From Mitsuokella jalaludinii DSM 13811 (GTDB lineage: Bacteria; Bacillota; Negativicutes; Selenomonadales; Selenomonadaceae): a stretch of DNA of 64,000 bases. The stretch covers positions 1-64,000 of the forward strand of contig NZ_JNKR01000009.1 of the NCBI RefSeq assembly GCF_000702905.1, written 5' to 3'. The position numbers and the translations under genes are program-made. Shown one piece after another: positions 15,577-24,132 of this stretch (positions within the stretch are counted from its first letter, which is position 1; the number at the start of each line of letters is the position of its first letter). The notes beneath the pieces are model-generated. The model was given only the letters and a program-made list of their open reading frames with translations, was not told the origin of the DNA and ran no database searches.

Positions 15577-16670
15577 ATGACAGAGAATCATGCAACTATA
15601 CCAATCAAAGAAGAGATGGCGATGCGCGGACGCATCATCGTGCGCACGAGTGTTATCGGCATCATCGTCAACATCCTGCTCGCGGCCTTCAAGGCGGCCG
15701 TCGGCATCACGGCGAATTCCATTGCTGTGCTGCTCGACGCGGTCAACAATCTGTCAGATGCCCTGTCGTCCGTCATCACGGTCGTCGGTGCCAAGCTCGC
15801 GGGGCGCAAACCAGACAAGGAGCATCCATTCGGCCATGGCCGCATCGAGTACCTGAGCGCCATGATCATCGCGGCCATCGTCTTCTACGCGGGCCTGACC
15901 TCGCTCTGGGAATCGGGCAAGAAGATCATCGAGCCAGAAGCGGCCGACTACAGTGCCCTGTCGCTCGTGATCATCGCCGTGGCCGTCATCGTCAAGATCG
16001 TGCTCGGCCGCTATTTCAAACGCCAGGGCCAGGCCGCTGAATCAGGCGCACTCGAGGCCTCCGGGGCCGATGCCCTGTTTGACGCCATCCTGTCCTTCTC
16101 GGTCCTCATCTCGGCACTCATCTATCTCGGCACGGGCATCTCACTCGAGGCATACGTCGGCGTCGTCATCGCGGCTTTCATCATCAAGTCCGGCATCGAC
16201 ATGATGCGCGAGACGCTCAAATCCGCGGTGCTTACGACCTCATGATGAACAACTACGGCCCCGGACGCAACTACGCCTCCGTTCACATCGAGCTGCCCGA
16301 CACCATGAGCGTTGAAGAAGCCGACCGCCTGACCCGTCGCATCCACGACAAGATTTTCGAGGCCACCGGCGTGCGCCTCATGGGCGTCAGCGTCTACTCC
16401 TACAACGCAAAAGACCAGGGCGCCACCCCCATCCGCAAGGCCATCTACAAGATCGTCATGGCACATCCCTACGCCCTGCAGGTCCACGGCTTCTACGTCG
16501 ACCGGGCCAAGAAAGAGATGCGCTTCGACGTCGTCGTGCGCTTCGGCAACGACCTGCAGACCATCCTCAAAGAACTGCACGAAGAAGTCCAGGCCGCCTA
16601 CCCCGACTACCACATCCTCATCGACCCCGACATGGATATCTCCGCCATCGGCCAAGGCCGACATGCATGA
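15577..16670 (+). pseudogene. Cation diffusion facilitator gene split by internal deletion
   Basis: Part one (15577-16245, 222 residues) holds the CDF membrane domain: five or six helices, LLDAVNNLSDALSS with the metal-site Asn/Asp, and HPFGHGRIEYL. Part two (16242-16670, 142 residues) holds the cytoplasmic metal-binding domain starting at MMNNYGPGR. They are in different frames: at about 16213-16224 the ETL segment runs almost directly into IRGAYDLMMNNYGPG, where intact CDF proteins have about 25 more residues, so roughly 75 bases, not a multiple of three, are missing. The second frame overlaps the stop with ATGATG and could be reinitiated. AAAGGAG precedes 15577. Zn/Fe/Mn efflux is therefore probably lost or split into two chains. 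Confidence 0.8.
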
Positions 16671-16691
16671 TGCGACGCGTACGCCACAGGA

Positions 16692-17369
16692 TCAAAGCTG
16701 CCCCTGCTCCGTCAGGAACTTCCTCGCCCACGCCTCATCCACCACAGGCTCCGCCTTCCGGATATCGCCGAGCTTCTTTGCGTACTCCGCGTGGATCTGG
16801 TTGTAGATCTTGCGCGGGAAATCCGCGAGCCCTAGCGTCTCTTTGCCGCGCACGAGCTGGATGCGGTGATGGCCTTTCGAGTCTGTGTAGAAGTAGGCGT
16901 GCTCCCCGCCCTGCGCCTTGCCAGCCGCCGCGTACTGGTAGCAGACCATGAACTTGTAGATCTCGACGAGGCGGTCGTCGAGTCCTGCATCAAAGATGAA
17001 GAGCTTCTCGCGGAAGGCCAGGCGGTCGTCAACGGCGCGCAGCACGTAGGGGCGCGTCGTCTTTTCCATCTCCGTCGCCCAGTCCTTGAGCGCGACGCCC
17101 TTGCCGCGCAGCATCTCGAGCGCCTTGGCACCATCCTCAAGCTTGCCGTAGTTGATCATGTAGTGATCCTCCGGCTGATGGTAGAGGAAGGGATAGTCAA
17201 CCGTCGTCTTCATCCCGCACTGCGGGCAGACGAACTGGAAGAGCGAACCATCGCGCACCTTCGCCTTGAGCGCCGGGCTCTCCTTCGTGTTGATGCTCTT
17301 GTAGACCGTAAAATCACCCTGTGCATGGCAGCTGGGGCAGGTAACACGGACATGTCTCGTACTGGTCAT
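16692..17369 (-). CDS. CpXC zinc-domain protein
   Basis: The 225-residue product begins with two Cys pairs, CPSC (11,14) and CPQC (48,51), followed by GMKTTVDYPFLYH, the pattern of the CpXC domain, thought to bind zinc. The rest is alpha/beta with no membrane segment. Start 17369 follows AAAGGA by 9 bases; an upstream ATG is less well placed. It lies convergent to the broken CDF gene with 21 bases between stops. Function of the family is not established. Confidence 0.8.
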   Translation of the reverse strand: MTSTRHVRVTCPSCHAQGDFTVYKSINTKESPALKAKVRDGSLFQFVCPQCGMKTTVDYPFLYHQPEDHYMINYGKLEDGAKALEMLRGKGVALKDWATEMEKTTRPYVLRAVDDRLAFREKLFIFDAGLDDRLVEIYKFMVCYQYAAAGKAQGGEHAYFYTDSKGHHRIQLVRGKETLGLADFPRKIYNQIHAEYAKKLGDIRKAEPVVDEAWARKFLTEQGQL

Positions 17370-17460
17370 CGTATACAATCCTTTCTGCATTGCTTATAGC
17401 CAACTATTGCCTATGATAACACACTTTCCGCCGCTCTGCCGCCTCCTCTCCTGCAAAATC

Positions 17461-17514
17461 TTCACATTTTCTTCACAATCTCGCCATATCTTCTGCACAG
17501 TCTTTGCATATACT
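17461..17514 (+). promoter_or_regulatory. Direct repeats and promoter of the Met/His-rich protein operon
   Basis: TTCACA occurs at 17461-17466 and again at 17472-17477, an 11-base period typical of OmpR-type regulator binding. Downstream lies TATACT (17509-17514) without a good -35, the layout of an activator-dependent promoter. The regulator encoded two genes later is the natural candidate. Confidence 0.55.
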
Positions 17515-17570
17515 GGTTGCATCAGATGGTTATGAACAATCGTGCTAGAAACGAAAGGAAGGTTTTCTCT

Positions 17571-18131
17571 ATGATGATGACGAATTACATGGAAGTGCTC
17601 ATGAGCAACCAGCCCTGGAACCTCATCGCCTTCATGGTGCTGCCCGTCGCAATGGCGGAGCTCCTGACAGCGGCAGAGCTCTTCATTCTCGCAAGGCCGG
17701 AGCAGAGCGCGGGCTGGAAACGGCTCAGTCACGGCCTCGGCATCGCCCTCGGGCTCTACTTTCTCGGCGTGTTCCTCTACTTCGTCCTGCACATCCTCCC
17801 GGGCATCTCGCTGCGCGGCTGGATTGACGAGCTCGCCATTGCCGCGTATCTCGCCGGTGTTCTGCCGCTCGGCGCGATTGCCCTGCAGGAGCTCGGCCTC
17901 TTCGGTGGACCGTCGGCCAAGCGCCAGTGGCACCACATCCTGCTGCTCATCAGCTTCCTCGTCGTCAGCCACATTGCGATGATCTTCGGCATGGTCGACC
18001 CGACACTCTCGGGCTGGCAGCCGCCAATGCCGCAGACGGAGATGCAGCACATGGGACACATGCATCACATGGACCAGACAGGCATGGGCAGCAGCATGCA
18101 CCACGATTCCATGCATATGGACCACAATTGA
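17571..18131 (+). CDS. Four-helix membrane protein with Met/His-rich tail (DUF6803-like)
   Basis: The 186-residue product has about four membrane helices (roughly residues 20-40, 55-78, 85-105, 120-140) and a C-terminal tail of about 35 residues very rich in Met and His (repeats such as MGHMHHMD), a typical soft-metal-binding composition. It resembles proteins annotated DUF6803, but I am not certain. ATG 17571 follows AAAGGAAGG by 8 bases. It precedes the two-component genes by about 100 bases on the same strand, suggesting copper or silver sensing or handling. Metal specificity is inference. Confidence 0.75.
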   Translation: MMMTNYMEVLMSNQPWNLIAFMVLPVAMAELLTAAELFILARPEQSAGWKRLSHGLGIALGLYFLGVFLYFVLHILPGISLRGWIDELAIAAYLAGVLPLGAIALQELGLFGGPSAKRQWHHILLLISFLVVSHIAMIFGMVDPTLSGWQPPMPQTEMQHMGHMHHMDQTGMGSSMHHDSMHMDHN

Positions 18132-18233
18132 TTGCCAAGGGAGAGCTTTGCTCTCCCTATCGTCACGCAAAGGCAGGAACAGACGGAGTTTCAAACCGCT
18201 TCCAGATACCCTATTGCAGAAAGGATGGAACAC

Positions 18234-18935
18234 ATGCAACGAAGTGTCTTGATTGTCGATGATGACGCACAGCTTAGGCGCGTGCTCGTCGACTTCCTCC
18301 AGAAGGAGAACTGGCAGACGCATGAAGCAGCAGACGGCATCGAGGCACTGAAGGCCGTCACGAGATGCCACCCCTCCATCATCATCCTCGACCTCACGAT
18401 GCCGCACCTCGACGGCATGGAGGTCTGCCGCCGCGTGCGCCAGACCTCGCAGATCCCGATCCTCATGCTGACGGCCCGTGACGACGAAGTCGATAAACTT
18501 CTCGGGCTCGAGCTCGGCGCTGACGATTACCTCGTCAAACCCTTCAGCATGCGCGAGCTCGCCGCCCGCATGAAGGCCATCTTGAGGCGCACCCAGCAAG
18601 ATCCTGGCAGCACGCAGGAAGATTCTCTGCTCCACTGCCAGAACCTCGTTCTCGATATCCGCCGCCATACGGCATCCATCGGCGGAAGCAAGCTTTCCCT
18701 GACACCGATCGAGTTCTCAATGCTCGAGCTCTTCCTGCGCCATCCCGAGCAGGTCTTCAACCGCCTGCAGCTGCTCGAGGCCACGCACGGCTTTGCCTTC
18801 GAGGGCTACGAGCGGACCGTCGATGCTCACATCCGCAACCTGCGCCGCAAGATGGAAGCTGCAGCTCCCGGGACAAAGTACATCCAGACGGTGTACGGCA
18901 TCGGCTACAAACTGGGAGGAAACATCGATGTTTGA
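18234..18935 (+). CDS. OmpR/PhoB-family response regulator
   Basis: The 233-residue product has a receiver domain (acidic pair Asp9-Asp10, phosphorylated Asp53 in LDLTMP, LTARDDE, conserved Lys in LVKPF) and a C-terminal winged helix with LTPIEFSML and YERTVDAHIRNLRRKM. It should be phosphorylated by the adjacent kinase and bind direct repeats; TTCACA repeats at 17461-17477 fit. ATG 18234 follows AAAGGA by 8 bases. Its last codons overlap the kinase start. Confidence 0.95.
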   Translation: MQRSVLIVDDDAQLRRVLVDFLQKENWQTHEAADGIEALKAVTRCHPSIIILDLTMPHLDGMEVCRRVRQTSQIPILMLTARDDEVDKLLGLELGADDYLVKPFSMRELAARMKAILRRTQQDPGSTQEDSLLHCQNLVLDIRRHTASIGGSKLSLTPIEFSMLELFLRHPEQVFNRLQLLEATHGFAFEGYERTVDAHIRNLRRKMEAAAPGTKYIQTVYGIGYKLGGNIDV

Positions 18936-20016
18936 CCGCCACAGCATCCAGCTCAAGCTCGCCGGCAGCACTTTTCTGCTCCTGGCCTTCACCGTCTGCA
19001 GCCTGATTGTCCTGACAAACGCGCAGATGGAGACGGCCTTCGGCGATTACATCGCCCTGCATCTCGCCGTCATGGACCACGGGCCGGCCGAGACGATGTT
19101 CATCCACTCCGTCCACCAGTCGCTCTGGTGGGTTGGCCTCTTCTTCATCCTGATGGGGCTCATCATCACCTCTGTCCTTGCCGCAGGCATCACGAGGCCG
19201 CTGCGCCGCCTCACGAAAGCCGCTGCGGCTGTGGAGCGCGGCCACTTCAACCAGCGCGTCCCTGTCGGCTCGCGCGATGAGGTTGGCCAATTGGCCACCG
19301 TCTTTAACCGAATGGCCGCGAAGCTCTCGCAGAACGAACAGGCACAGCGCGACTTCTTCGCGAGCATCACGCACGAACTGCGCACGCCGCTCGCCGTCCT
19401 GCAGGGCACCCTCGAGAACATGACGACCGGTGTCACCGAGCCGACGCCAGAACGCCTCTTTGCCATGCAGGAAGAAGTCATGCGGCTCAACCGCCTCGTG
19501 ACCGACCTGCGCGACCTCTCGCTAGCCGCTGTCCATGAACTCCGCCTGCACCTGCGATTGACCGACCTCGGCCAACTCGCGCGCCAGAGCGCCATGCTCA
19601 TCCAGCCGCTCTTAGACGAGAGAGCACAGCAGCTCCAATGCCAGATTCCTGCACATCTGACCATGCTGCCACTCGATGCGGACCGCATGCGGCAGGTCAT
19701 CGGCAATCTGCTCGTCAACGCCAGCCGCCACTCAGGTGACGGCAGTCACATCTGCCTGACGGTCAACGAGCAGCCCGACTGCATCGAGCTCTGCGTCGCC
19801 AATGACGGCCCGTGCATTCCCGCCGAAGAGCTGCCACACATCTTCGAGAAGTTCTACCAAAGCCAATCTGCCCAAGGTGCAGCCGATTCCCAGCGCGGCT
19901 CCGGCCTCGGCCTTGCACTCGCCCAGCAGTATGTAGCGATCCACCACGGCACGATCTCTGCCACATCTACACCAGAAGATGGCACAGCCTTCACGGTTCG
20001 CCTGCCCAAATCATAA
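18928..20016 (+). CDS. Sensor histidine kinase partner of the OmpR-type regulator
   Basis: The 362-residue inner-membrane kinase has two TM helices (about 10-31 and 67-88) around a very short extracytoplasmic loop of about 35 residues, then HAMP (ITRPLRRLT), the phospho-acceptor box ITHELRTPL (His149), an N-box NLLVNASRHS and G-box GSGLGLAL. The short loop suggests that the stimulus is sensed in or near the membrane, perhaps through the Met/His-rich protein upstream. GGGAGGA precedes the ATG, which overlaps the regulator stop by 8 bases. Confidence 0.95.
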   Translation: MFDRHSIQLKLAGSTFLLLAFTVCSLIVLTNAQMETAFGDYIALHLAVMDHGPAETMFIHSVHQSLWWVGLFFILMGLIITSVLAAGITRPLRRLTKAAAAVERGHFNQRVPVGSRDEVGQLATVFNRMAAKLSQNEQAQRDFFASITHELRTPLAVLQGTLENMTTGVTEPTPERLFAMQEEVMRLNRLVTDLRDLSLAAVHELRLHLRLTDLGQLARQSAMLIQPLLDERAQQLQCQIPAHLTMLPLDADRMRQVIGNLLVNASRHSGDGSHICLTVNEQPDCIELCVANDGPCIPAEELPHIFEKFYQSQSAQGAADSQRGSGLGLALAQQYVAIHHGTISATSTPEDGTAFTVRLPKS

Positions 20017-20018
20017 AA

Positions 20019-20045
20019 AAGCGGCACCCATGCGGTGCCGCTTTT
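20019..20045. terminator. Bidirectional terminator between kinase and mmuM
   Basis: A perfect 10-bp stem AAGCGGCACC/GGTGCCGCTT with a 5-base loop is flanked by A-run and T-run, so it serves both converging genes. Confidence 0.9.
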
Positions 20046-20062
20046 CTCTTGCTTCATTCTGT

Positions 20063-21001
20063 TCACTTCTGCAGGCTGGCGCGGAAGGCGGCAATGCCGC
20101 GGATATCGTCCGGCGTCGTGCGGCAGCAGCCGCCAATGAGGCGTGCGCCCGCTTCGTACCACTGACGCACAAAGTCGCGATACGGCGTAGGGCTGCCGTG
20201 CCACGTCTTTGTCACCGCATCATACGTCTCGCCTGTATTCGGGTAGACGACGACGGGCTTCGTGGTGTGCACGCGGATATTGCGGATGAGGTCGGCCACG
20301 TACTGCGGTGCCGTGCAGTTGACGCCGATGGCTGTGACCTGGCGCTCCTTGTCGAGCAGCCGCGCGCAGTCTGCGATGGCATCGCCACCGCAGGTGTGCG
20401 CCTCATCCTTGCACGAGAACGAGATCCAGGCCCCCATGTCTGGGTAGTGGTGCAAGTCCGCGAGGATGGCCAGCGCTTCATCGAGCAGAGGCATCGTCTC
20501 GCAGGCCAGGATGTCCGGCTCAGCCGCGACGAGGATGTCGAGGCGCTCCGCATGGAAATCTGCAAGCTCTGCGCGGCTCGCCCTGTAGTCGCCGCGGTAC
20601 TCCGAGCCGTCAGCGAGATAGGCGCCATACGGGCCGACCGAGGCGGCTGCTAGCGGCTGCGGGCGGCCTGCACGCTTCGCCTTTTGCTGCCAGAACGCAT
20701 CGCGCGCCTGCTGCACGAGGCGGACTGAGCGCACGATGAGCTCTTTTGCCTGCTCGCGCGTGAAGCCCTTCTTCTCGAAGCCCTCAACCGTCGCCTGATA
20801 GCTCGCACTCGTCGAGACATCTGCACCGGCCTCGTAGTAGTCACGGTGAACAGCCTCGACGAGCTCCGGCTTCTCGAAGAGTGCCTTGGCCGACCAGAGT
20901 TCATCATTCGTGTCAAAACCGCGCCGCGCGAGCTCCGTGCCAAAGGCACCGTCGAGCACGAGCAGCGGGTATCTCTCTAGATTGCGTGCAACCGTATCCA
21001 T
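20063..21001 (-). CDS. mmuM: Homocysteine S-methyltransferase
   Basis: The 312-residue zinc enzyme transfers a methyl group from S-methylmethionine (or S-adenosylmethionine) to homocysteine, giving methionine. Motifs: LVLDGAFGTELARRG at the start, ASVGPYGAYLADGSEYRG, and zinc ligands in GVNC and the GGCCRTTP pair near residue 287. ATG 21001 is preceded by GGGGACGGAG; in-frame codons upstream lie inside the preceding gene. It follows the amino-acid binding lipoprotein gene by 40 bases, which hints that this protein captures S-methylmethionine or methionine. No S-box or T-box was seen upstream of the pair. Confidence 0.92.
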   Translation of the reverse strand: MDTVARNLERYPLLVLDGAFGTELARRGFDTNDELWSAKALFEKPELVEAVHRDYYEAGADVSTSASYQATVEGFEKKGFTREQAKELIVRSVRLVQQARDAFWQQKAKRAGRPQPLAAASVGPYGAYLADGSEYRGDYRASRAELADFHAERLDILVAAEPDILACETMPLLDEALAILADLHHYPDMGAWISFSCKDEAHTCGGDAIADCARLLDKERQVTAIGVNCTAPQYVADLIRNIRVHTTKPVVVYPNTGETYDAVTKTWHGSPTPYRDFVRQWYEAGARLIGGCCRTTPDDIRGIAAFRASLQK

Positions 21002-21018
21002 AAATCTCCGTCCCCTTC

Positions 21019-21042
21019 TGTCTTTTCCATTGTCTTTTCCAT
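21019..21042 (-). repeat. Tandem 12-bp duplication before the mmuM ribosome site
   Basis: TGTCTTTTCCAT occurs twice in a row (21019-21030, 21031-21042). It fills the gap between the upstream stop codon and the Shine-Dalgarno of mmuM. Confidence 0.85.
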
Positions 21043-21842
21043 TACTGCAGCAATTCCTGCGGCGGCTGCTTGCCGAACCACTTCTCGTAGATCTCCGCGA
21101 ACTTGCCGTTCGCCTTGATCTTCGCGAGACCGTCATCGATCTTCGTCAGGAGCTCGGTATTCCCCTTGAGCACGGCGATGCCGAGGTCTTCCTTCGTCAA
21201 GGCCACCTCTGCCGAGCGGACTTTCTTATTGCCTGCATGGCTCACATAGTACTCATTCGTCGGGATGTCGTTGACAACAGCATCGACGCCGCCGTTCTGT
21301 ACCTCGAGAAACGCCTCATTGATGGCATTGAATACGCGCACATTGGCGCCGGGGATCTTGCGCGCGGCCTCCTCGCCTGTCGAGCCGATCGAGACGCCGA
21401 GCGTCTTGCCCTGCAGATCCTCTGCTGTGTGAATCGTGTCATTGTCCGCCCGCGTGACGACACCGAGGCCTGCGATGTAGTACGGCTTCGAGAAATCCAC
21501 CGACTGCTTGCGGTCATCCGTGATTGTGATGTCGTTGATCGCGACATCAATTTCCTTAGCCTGCAAAGCCGGGATCAGGCCGTCAAAGGAGCGGTTGCTG
21601 ATCTCTACGTCAAAGCCTTCTGCCTCACCGATGGCTCGGATGATATCGACATCGAAGCCCTCATAGTCCTTCGTCTCCTGATTCTGTGAGCCGAACGGCG
21701 GATAGCTCGCATCCATGCCGACGCGCAGCACACGCTGCCCGGAACTCTTCGTATCCGAAGAGCCAGTCTGGCCGCAGCCAGCCATAAGAGTTGCCGCTCC
21801 GAGCAGGCAAACAGCCAATAGCAATGAGAACACTTTCTTCAT
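21042..21842 (-). CDS. Amino-acid ABC-type substrate-binding lipoprotein
   Basis: This 266-residue protein has a signal peptide with lipobox LMAGC (Cys23) and a family 3 solute-binding fold: GMDASYPPFG, GFDVDIIRAIG, INDITITDDRKQ, GSTGEEAA. It should bind a polar or sulfur amino acid outside the inner membrane. No permease or ATPase gene is adjacent, so it is an orphan that must borrow a transporter. Co-transcription with mmuM suggests methionine, S-methylmethionine or homocysteine as ligand; this is inference. Confidence 0.88.
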   Translation of the reverse strand: MKKVFSLLLAVCLLGAATLMAGCGQTGSSDTKSSGQRVLRVGMDASYPPFGSQNQETKDYEGFDVDIIRAIGEAEGFDVEISNRSFDGLIPALQAKEIDVAINDITITDDRKQSVDFSKPYYIAGLGVVTRADNDTIHTAEDLQGKTLGVSIGSTGEEAARKIPGANVRVFNAINEAFLEVQNGGVDAVVNDIPTNEYYVSHAGNKKVRSAEVALTKEDLGIAVLKGNTELLTKIDDGLAKIKANGKFAEIYEKWFGKQPPQELLQ

Positions 21843-21893
21843 ATCATGAACACCCCACAGAACTATACAGAATTATATTGTAACGTTGTTATA

Positions 21894-21922
21894 ATCATAC
21901 ATTAGTATACATAGCATGTCAA
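21894..21922 (-). promoter_or_regulatory. Promoter of the binding protein-mmuM operon
   Basis: On the minus strand a perfect TTGACA (21922-21917), 17-base spacer and TATGAT (21899-21894). The leader of about 45 bases is too short for a SAM riboswitch. Confidence 0.75.
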
Positions 21923-22056
21923 TATGTTTTTTTGATCATCTCACACTATGACGACAATCTGATTTTTCTATGAAGATATGGCTAGCTATTTCCCATAAAT
22001 TGATTGACTTTTCTCACCGTTTTGTTTTACACTGGCAGGGAAAGGAGTGGTTCATC

Positions 22057-23466
22057 ATGAACAAAAAGCAACGCAATGCCTTGATCACCATCGCGATTGG
22101 TGCTGCGATCTGGTTTGCACCAGTACCAGCAGGCGTCACGGTCGTGGCCTGGCACCTGGCGGCGGTCTTCATCGCCACGGTCGTCGGATTTATCCTGCAG
22201 CCGCTGCCCATTGGCGCCGTCGCCTTCATCGCCATCACCTTCTCGACCCTCAGCGGCCTGCTCAAGGTCAGCGATGCATTGAGCGGCTACGGCAATTCCA
22301 CCATTTGGCTGATTGTCTGCGCCTTCCTCTACTCGCGCGGCTTCATCAAGAGCGGCCTCGGCAAGCGCATCGCCTTTGGCATCATCAAGGCTATCGGCAA
22401 GAGCGCCCTGTCCCTCGGCTACGCAATTGCCTTCAGTGAACTCATCATCTCCCCCGCCACGCCATCGGCAACAGCTCGCGGCGGCGGCATCATGTACCCG
22501 ATTGTCCGCTCTCTCGCCGGTGCACTCGGATCTGAACCGAACGAAACGGCTAAGAAGATTGGCACGTATCTCATGCAGGTCGGCTATCACTGCGACGCCG
22601 TCACCTGCACGATGTTCGTGACATCCATGGCAGGCAACCCGCTCTGCGTAGCACTCGCGGCCAAGACGCTCGGCGTCGAGATCACTTGGATGGGCTGGGC
22701 CAGCGCGGCCATCGTGCCGGGCCTCTTGAGTCTATTGCTCGTGCCGCTCGTCATGCTCAAATTGACGAAACCGGAGCTCGTCAGCATCCCAGATGCCAAG
22801 CACCTCGCACAGAAAGAGCTCGACGCCATGGGACCGATGTCGCGCAGTGAGAAATACCTGACGGTCGTCTTTCTCGGCTCGCTCTTCTTCTGGGCAACAT
22901 CCGGCCTCACGCATATCGGCGCGACGCCAGTCGCCATGGCAGCCGTCTGCGTCATGATCATCGTCGACGTCATCAACTGGAAAGATGTCCTCAGCGAGAA
23001 GGGCGCCTGGGATGCCATGTTCTGGATGGGCTCCCTGATGACGCTCGCCTCGGCTCTCGCAAAGTCCGGCATCATCAAATGGATGGCGAACTCCGCCGGT
23101 GCCGCCATCTCCTCGCTCGGACTCGGCTGGGTCGCTTCAGCGCTCATCCTGCTGCTCTTCTACACCTACATCCACTACTGCTTCGCCAGCGTTACGGCGC
23201 GCATCAGTGCTCTTTACGCGGCCTTCATCGCCGTCAGCGTCGCCGTCGGCGCGCCGCCGCTCATGACGGCCATCATCTTCGGCATCTTCGCCGACGTGCC
23301 GATTTCCCTGACGCATTACGGCAATGGCTGCGCCCCGATCTACTACGGCGCAGGCTACGTCTCACAGAGCGAATGGTGGAAGAACGGCTTTGTCATGACG
23401 ACCATCACCACCGTCATCTACCTGACCATCGGTGCCGCCTGGTGGAAAGTCATCGGACTCTGGTAA
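22057..23466 (+). CDS. DASS-family dicarboxylate/anion transporter
   Basis: The 469-residue integral membrane protein has about 12-14 helices and the divalent anion:sodium symporter/antiporter features: LSGYGNSTIWLIVCAF (conserved SNT-like motif), ISPATPSATARGGG and a C-terminal VPISLTHYGNGCAPIYYG segment. Relatives such as CitT and TtdT exchange citrate, tartrate or succinate; the substrate here is open. AAAGGAG precedes ATG 22057 by 9 bases. It is a single plus-strand gene divergent from the binding-protein operon. Confidence 0.9.
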   Translation: MNKKQRNALITIAIGAAIWFAPVPAGVTVVAWHLAAVFIATVVGFILQPLPIGAVAFIAITFSTLSGLLKVSDALSGYGNSTIWLIVCAFLYSRGFIKSGLGKRIAFGIIKAIGKSALSLGYAIAFSELIISPATPSATARGGGIMYPIVRSLAGALGSEPNETAKKIGTYLMQVGYHCDAVTCTMFVTSMAGNPLCVALAAKTLGVEITWMGWASAAIVPGLLSLLLVPLVMLKLTKPELVSIPDAKHLAQKELDAMGPMSRSEKYLTVVFLGSLFFWATSGLTHIGATPVAMAAVCVMIIVDVINWKDVLSEKGAWDAMFWMGSLMTLASALAKSGIIKWMANSAGAAISSLGLGWVASALILLLFYTYIHYCFASVTARISALYAAFIAVSVAVGAPPLMTAIIFGIFADVPISLTHYGNGCAPIYYGAGYVSQSEWWKNGFVMTTITTVIYLTIGAAWWKVIGLW

Positions 23467-23504
23467 TCCTGAAACTTCATGCAGGTATTATAAAAACGAA
23501 TTAC

Positions 23505-23549
23505 AAAAAAGCGCTGTCTCGCAAACGATATGCGAGACAGCGCTTTTTT
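23505..23549. terminator. Strong bidirectional terminator
   Basis: A perfect 19-bp stem (23505-23523 with 23531-23549) including A6/T6 ends, with a 7-base loop, separates the converging DASS and acetyltransferase genes. Confidence 0.95.
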
Positions 23550-23555
23550 CATTCA

Positions 23556-24128
23556 TTAATCTATACCATGGAAATCCCGCACGGCTGCCGGGGGCTCCTC
23601 ATGCTTGCCGAGCATCTTCTCCATCCAGGCGACGTCGTACCAGCGTCCGAACTTGTAGCCACTCTGATGGAAGATGCCGGCCATCTGGTAGCCGAGGCGT
23701 TTGTGAAAAGCGAGGCTACCGACGGTCAGGTACGGGTCATCGGCTGCGCGCGGCACGGCAATGCAGGCATTGATATTGAGCACCCCCATCCCGCGCAGCG
23801 CGTCCTCCAAAGCTGCATAAAGCTTGCGGCCAAGCCCCTGTCCCCTAGCGTCACTCGCGACGTAGATGCTCGCTTCGACCGACCAAGCGTAGGCCGCCCG
23901 CCCGTAAAACTCATGCGCATAGACGTAGCCGAGCACACGGCCTTCCTGCTCTGCGACGAGATACGGGTAATGCTCGAATATCTTTTTGCGCCTCGTCTCC
24001 ATCTCCGCCGCATCCGGCACCTCGTACTCAAAAGTGATAGCTGTCTTCTCTACATAATAAGCGTAGATGCGTGCCAGAGCCTCCGCATCCTGAGCCCGCG
24101 CCACGCGGATCTTGATGTTTTTCTCCAC
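23556..24128 (-). CDS. GNAT N-acetyltransferase (phosphinothricin acetyltransferase-like)
   Basis: The 190-residue product has the PAT/MnaT-like layout: IRVARAQDAEALARIY, TFEYEVPDAAEM, and the acetyl-CoA loop DARGQGLGRKLY. Members acetylate small amines such as methionine sulfone, methionine sulfoximine or phosphinothricin; the native substrate is not known. The start is GTG at 24128, only 4 bases after the stop of the flavin reductase-like gene, with AAGGG upstream, so the two form an operon. Confidence 0.85.
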   Translation of the reverse strand: MEKNIKIRVARAQDAEALARIYAYYVEKTAITFEYEVPDAAEMETRRKKIFEHYPYLVAEQEGRVLGYVYAHEFYGRAAYAWSVEASIYVASDARGQGLGRKLYAALEDALRGMGVLNINACIAVPRAADDPYLTVGSLAFHKRLGYQMAGIFHQSGYKFGRWYDVAWMEKMLGKHEEPPAAVRDFHGID

Positions 24129-24132
24129 TGGA

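Noticed and set aside
20063-21960. SAM riboswitch or T-box before the binding protein-mmuM operon
   Set aside because: The leader from the TTGACA/TATGAT promoter to the first ATG is about 45 bases and has none of the conserved S-box or T-box words.
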